Shown here: one piece after another, positions 59,041 to 64,000 of the stretch | Layout: every line of letters starts with the position of its first letter | How positions within the stretch are numbered: position 1 is the first letter of the stretch | Source of the DNA: Liolophura sinensis | Lineage: Eukaryota; Mollusca; Polyplacophora; Chitonida; Chitonidae | Direction: 5' to 3' | DNA length: 64,000 nucleotides | Assembly: GCF_032854445.1 (NCBI RefSeq) | Contig: NC_088301.1 | Location: 44,263,116-44,327,115, forward strand | Program-made: the position numbers and the translations under genes | Notes under the pieces: generated by a model | The model's input: only the letters and a program-made list of their open reading frames with translations | Database searches by the model: none | Told to the model about the DNA's origin: nothing

Positions 59041-62000
59041 ATGTTTCGAGATCCCAAGATGTCAGCTGCCTTCGGCGTTCACTTTGGTTGCACTTCTGCC
59101 TGCTTAGCGGTTTATAAGGTGAAAACTAGCAGTGGGGCTTTTCAGATAACCATACAAAATTTGTATACTGCAAGAAAACCAATCTATATATGGACACATT
59201 TAGTATTTTCACTTGATTGTTAAAAACAAAAGTATTCACGTGAAACGCCGGCTTTTCCGCTCGGGAATTACAACAACAACACACAATGATGGCCTAGGCT
59301 AATCTGTGCAACTTACATCAACAATCTTTTCCCTCAATCTTTCTAGTCTTTACAAATTAACTGTCCCTTTCTAGTGGTTGTATTTCACATTCCAAACACA
59401 GAAAAGAGCAGAAAGTACCACTGAAGTCGTAACACCAAAAGTCCAGTGCCCGTGGTAAACAGTCAGAACAGAAATTTTTTTTATTGAAATGCTGGTTCTT
59501 GGACTACTTCCCTTTCGGATATCGTGGCCTGTCAGATCAGTGCATTCATTAATACATTTTGCATTGTTTCTGTTTACCATGTGTCTAGTGCCTGAACAGA
59601 AAACACAACACCAGAACTTACATAGGGCCACTGACCCGGGAGAGTTCATTCAAACATAGCCACCAAGCAAGGAATATTGTTTAGAACAAAGGGAAGCTCC
59701 CTGCATACAGAGGGCATGAGAAAGAATGTACAAGAAACCAGTCTAGCCTCCCCTACCCCACCAAACAGAGAGAAGCATGTAATTAGACATTTAAAACACA
59801 AAATGTCACAGTTGTTACCTAAACAAGGACCAAATTTAAAAAAATGATGGGCTGGATATGTGGAATGGGGCACCTACCTCAGTTCATAGTTCATTTTTGA
59901 CTCTGAATGTTCTTTATTTCACCAAAAGTTGATCTAATGTGTACAGACATTAAATTAAAGTGATGAAATATTAGAATAAATTTAATATTGCTTCATAGTA
60001 TTGGGTATACCATATTGTACGAAAGAATTTGCTTCATGTTTCTGGTAAATTGACTGGTGTTAATCATACAGTGTGAAAAGAGAGGGCTATCAAGATGACC
60101 ATGTTGAACATGTATTAGCAGAAGTCTATTACAGTATGCAACTTCCCTATGGCTAGTCTCCATGCACTTTACACTTGCAGCTAGCGTTTGAGGAAAAATG
60201 TGTTTATAACTGCATACCAACAATGATTATCAAAATTGTTTTGGTTTCAAGGTGTGGCCAGTTCTTGTAGCAGCCATTTGCAGTTAGATTTTACATGATT
60301 CTGTTCATAATTTCGACCCAAGAGGTTGGCATATTTCTCCACCAGGTGCCGCGAGCTTCTACAGATGAGGTAACATGTGTAATATGCCGTGGAGACTAGC
60401 TGTAGGGAAGTTGCATACTTCTTGGTAATGGACTTCTCGTCTTAGTAAATGATAACTTAATTTACAGCTCAGTGTTACATATTTGTCAAACTAGTACTTC
60501 CTGTTTAAATACTAAATAGCACACCATGACTATCTAGGGCCAAAGGTGAGTTTGGGGAAGAATTAACAAGAGAAAATATAAGCCATTCTAAAACTATAAA
60601 CTGTGGTCTTCATTTCAGGAAAATTCTGTTTGTCATCTGAACCCTGATGGCTGAGCACATTTTTTTAATGTCTTTCCCAATGAAAGTTCTGTTACACCAT
60701 GTGACTTGTCAAAAGTGTCACAGTCTGCCAACTATTTTAATTACATTTACTGTAATATGGGCATTTGAAAAAAAAGCTTCACAAAAAAGTATTTAGATCA
60801 CTGGAGAGAATTGAGGAGCAGAGTGTTTTTAACATTAAGAGGGGGCCTCCGTGGCTCAGTTGGTTAGTGCACTAGCACAGCGTAATGACCCAGGAGTCTC
60901 TCACCAGTACGGTTGCTGTGAGTTCAAGTCCAGTTCATGCAGGCTTCCTCTCCTGCCCTATGTTGGAAGGTCTGTCAGCAACCTGCAGATGGTCGTGGGT
61001 TTCTCCTGGGCTCTGTCTAGTGTCCTCCCACCATAATGCTGGGTGCTGTAGTATAAGTGAAATATTCTTGAGTATGGCGTAAAACATCAATCAAATAAAT
61101 AAATAAAATTAAGAAGTCCCAAGAGGAAAGCGGTCAGGTGTCATTTATGCCTCAAAAATATGGTTAGGCAGATGATTGTTATATTTAATGAGTGTCAAAC
61201 AAAATTGCAGAACATATTTGACAAGTCACATGATACAGTAGGATATTTATTTTAACCTTTAGTGACAAAGGTTAGGAATTTGAACTCAAAACTTAAACAG
61301 TCAAAACATTATTCTGGAATGTTTGGCTTATTTCGCCACAGCCTGTAGACACATGTATATATTTTTAACAGGTGCCTCATTTGAAAATCTTTATGGACAA
61401 ATCAAGCTACTTTTTCCAAGGTGGGTGTTAGGAAGGTAACAGTCCAAGATACAGTCAGGTTACAGGACAAGCCAATTCTTTTCTGGACTTAAGCTAATGA
61501 TTTATCAGCAGGCAGACGTATAGATATCAAAGGAACATGACTTAGTTGTATATTTTTTTCTCTCCCTAGGATGGAAAAACTGATGTTGTTGCGAATGACC
61601 TCGGAGATCGAGTCACCCCCTGCATGTTGCATTCACAGACCAGGATCAAGTAAGCCAAGCTGGTCTTCACCCTGGAATGTGGTCAATACATCTAGGCTTT
61701 CTCTTAGTTCATGAAAATAGTTATAAATTCTCTCATTCATTCAGCCATCAGATTGTCCTTGTCCAGTCTGACTGTTCATTTCTCTTTCTGTGTTCGTTTC
61801 TCTTTCTCCAAGCCTGTGTGTATAAGAGTGCTTGTATTTGAAATGTAATGTTGTATTTACTGTACAGTAACCCATGGACTAAATAGTTCTGAGACTGTAT
61901 AGCTCTTGTGGTTTCCGGCTGCTTTTAAGAATCACAGAATGAATCATTTTGAATGTACATTTATGTTGAAGTGATAGGTGCGTTGTACATGTATGTAATA

Positions 62001-63886
62001 GAAATGTGTGTTTAGTTTATTAGATACCTAGTTGAAAGTGATTACATTGGGATATTTCCATTTGGTACACTCTTGAAAAACACAGCAGGGTGCAAGTATT
62101 TGAACAGCCTGTATGTGTGTCTATGTCTGCTAACACTGTGCCTGATTTTAGGGGGGAAGGATCTCCCTTTCTCCCAACACAGGCAAACTATGGATCGTAA
62201 TAATATGTACGAAAGTAATATATACTTCTGTTGTGTGTAGGCTGTCGGAGCGGCTGCTAAACAAGGATTGATTAGAAATGCACAAAACACTGTAATCTAA
62301 TGTGAAGAAGATAGTGGGACGGAAGATTTCAGATCCTGCTGTCAAGGATTATATTGCCAAAAGTACAGCTAAGGTAAAGGGACACTCTGGTGATTCATAG
62401 TTTGTGTTGAAAAGTTAATGGATTTTAAAATGATTTTTAATCGTCAGAAAGTGGAGTGAATATTTTTCCAAATCACATAATTATACGTATCAGGTTGATA
62501 AATTTGTTTGTGTCTTCTTGAGTGGGGAAGAAACCCAACATATAATGAAGGAGGTCAGACAATATTTTAGGGACGATTTACCGTCTTTTCTGTTTGGCTT
62601 GCTGTATACACATTCATATATCCAAAACTACTAAGTAGTTTGATGGAACTTCTTACATGGAATCACAGGTTGGCTCCACGCACTGAATGTAGATTACGTC
62701 AGTGCAAATAGCCTGCATTTTAAGGTCAGGGTTCAATTTTACCTTGTATAAATGTTATATCTCCAAAACTCTTGAAGTCATAATTAATAAATGTTAACAC
62801 GTGGACTCACTAATGAGTTCAAATGACAGTACATCCACCTATAGCATGCCTGTTGTGAACAAAACCAGAGTATCTCCGACATTCAGTATTTGTACTTCAT
62901 GTATACTTCATGTTTATTCTTTGCCTTTATTATAGGTTATTGATCAGAATGGCTTTCTCCTCACTTTCAAGTGGACTTCAAGGGATCATCCAAGTCAGTT
63001 AATCCAGGGCTTATCACTGAAGCTATATATAGAAAAATGTTGGGTGAGAAATATTTTTTTCTTCTTTATAAGTGAAAGGCTCTTTGGCACTACTGATCTT
63101 TGGTAATTGTAGGAGCTTGCTATTGTGTTAAAATTGCATTGTTCCAAATTCCTTTCTGATTATTCCATAGTATATTTGTTTTCCAAATATTGGTTTGGGA
63201 AATTGTTTATGTTGTGTCCATATATCACTGGATATTAAGATAAGCAACAGTGCCAAGTCAAAATGTCATGATAAACAGGCTTGGAAACAATGATTTCTGC
63301 AACAAACTGATTTTTTGCCATTGTTTTCAGAGACTGCACAGAGTCATGGTGGAAAAGGTATACAGGATGCAGTTTTGACTGTTCCTGTAAGCTTTAGTGC
63401 AGATCAAAAGCGGGCAGTCAGGTCAGTTTGATATACATGTACTTCTAGACATACTTCTGGCTATTTGTGGACATCATATGAACATTAGTATAAAGAATAT
63501 AACAATATTTTTATAACTTTCTTGTTGTTTTTGAACTTGATGATTAAGTCAGTTTACAAGGGGCACAGTTATTTCTTTAGTAGACTGTATAATGATGCTT
63601 ACTATGTATTAGACGTGTGTTTAGATATATTCCAGGTGCATGTATTGTAAATGCAAACATCCTGTTTCACAGAATCGAATTAACATATAATTTAAGGTAC
63701 TTTTAGTTTTGAATTGAAAAAGGCATTTGTATATGAATAAATACTTGCTATGTTTGATCTTTTATTTGTTGTCCATTTCAGTGAAGCTGCCACTAGTGCT
63801 GGGTTTAATGTGTTGAGAGTTGTCAGTGAACCAGCAGCTGCTACACTAGCTTATGACATCGGCCAGGCTGATATTCATGAAGACAA
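59041..63886 (+). CDS. Hspa14: HSPA14-type Hsp70 (ribosome-associated), 5' six exons, frame disturbed in exons 2-4
   Basis: HSPA14 is a divergent Hsp70 that, with DNAJC2, forms the mammalian ribosome-associated complex. Exons seen: 59041-59118, 61570-61649, 62241-62373, 62936-63043, 63331-63421 and 63782-63886; the rest lies beyond the window. Hallmarks are FGVHFGCTSACLAVYK, DVVANDLGDRVTP, AAAKQGLIRNAQNTVI, VKKIVGRKISDPAVKDYIAK, VNPGLITEAIYRKML, DAVLTVPVSFSADQKRAV and AGFNVLRVVSEPAAATLAYDIG. Translation may start at 59,041 or at 59,059 (MSAAFGVH), which better matches the human start. Three single-base problems appear: exon 2 (ending AA|GTAAGC) leaves a phase exon 3 cannot accept, one base is surplus near 62,298, and one is short near 62,970. 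Splice sites and exons 1, 5 and 6 are intact. Assembly indels or an early-decaying gene would both fit. Confidence 0.9.
60119..60437. mobile_element. Foldback/TIR element in HSPA14 intron 1
   Basis: AGAAGTCTATTACAGTATGC then AACTTCCCTATGGCTAGTCT (60,119-60,165) is matched in reverse complement by 60,390-60,437 (TGGAGACTAGCTGTAGGGAA then GTTGCATACTTCTTGGTAAT). It has roughly 50-60-base inverted ends around a 220-base middle. There is no coding frame, so it is a non-autonomous DNA element. Confidence 0.7.
60841..61110 (+). mobile_element. Full-length tRNA-derived SINE (reference copy of first family)
   Basis: The head has CCGTGGCTCAGTTGGTTAGT (A-box) and TGTGAGTTCAAGTCC (B-box). The body has TCTGTCAGCAACCTGCAGAT, GGTCGTGGGTTTCTCCTGGG and CCCACCATAATGCTGG, then AGTGAAATATTCTTGAGTAT and a tail CATCAATCAAATAAATAAAT. 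ATTAAGA flanks both ends. It lies in HSPA14 intron 1. Confidence 0.92.
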
Positions 63887-64000
63887 GTAAGATATACATA
63901 TGCTCTTCAATGCATTTATAATGTTGCTGTATAGGGAGATGGTCCATTTAAAGGAAAGGACAACTGAAGAATTTATTATTGTTTGTCATAAAATGGGGTC

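Noticed and set aside
60841-60920. tRNA-like A-box and B-box sequences (also near 17,003, 26,780 and 28,470)
   Set aside because: They are the heads of dispersed SINEs with shared bodies, tails and target duplications. They do not fold into complete tRNA genes with acceptor stems.
1-64000. CRISPR arrays, operons, ribosome binding sites, LINE reverse transcriptase or LTR-type elements
   Set aside because: None was seen. The genome is eukaryotic, and no reverse-transcriptase, integrase or capsid-like motifs appeared in the frames I inspected.

Overview
The window is nuclear DNA of an invertebrate animal, most likely a lophotrochozoan and probably a mollusc. It is AT-rich, with short conserved exons, long repeat-filled introns, two tRNA-derived SINE families, several foldback or MITE-like DNA elements and many TACATGTA palindromes. 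Exon models were built by hand from conserved protein motifs, reading phase and GT/AG splice sites. Protein families are named from recalled motifs, not from a search. Layout, left to right: (1) 1-24,476: the 3' eleven coding exons and 3'UTR of a synapsin gene on +. Its large intron (3,249-16,887) holds a complete five-exon TIMP gene on -, the nested arrangement known in fly and vertebrates. (2) 24,477-28,973: intergenic, with SINEs. (3) 28,974-31,860: two ninjurin genes in tandem on -. For the upstream one only the 3' exon is identified. (4) 31,861-41,174: a gene-poor stretch with a SINE, microsatellites and a 548-bp foldback element. (5) 41,175-42,017: a one-exon UPF0739/C1orf74-like gene on +. 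(6) 45,424-49,633: a complete five-exon gene on + for a single-pass membrane protein with a signal peptide and a cytoplasmic pseudokinase domain, in a family I do not recognise. (7) 51,730-52,944: an intron-poor Mab-21/cGAS-like nucleotidyltransferase gene on +. (8) 55,947-58,643: a complete four-exon MANF/CDNF gene on -. (9) 59,041-63,886 and beyond: an HSPA14-type Hsp70 gene on +, head-to-head with MANF. About 400 bp separate the two start codons, and a UPRE-type TGACGTGA site lies between them. HSPA14 exons 2-4 carry three apparent single-base frame problems, whereas all other gene models in the window are intact.

Functionally the genes fall into loose groups. Synapsin and TIMP form a conserved nested pair. 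MANF and HSPA14 are proteostasis genes sharing one promoter region. The ninjurins, the Mab-21 nucleotidyltransferase and the membrane pseudokinase all have possible roles in cell lysis or innate signalling, but their proximity may be chance. No retrovirus-like element, LINE coding region, CRISPR array or genuine tRNA gene was recognised.
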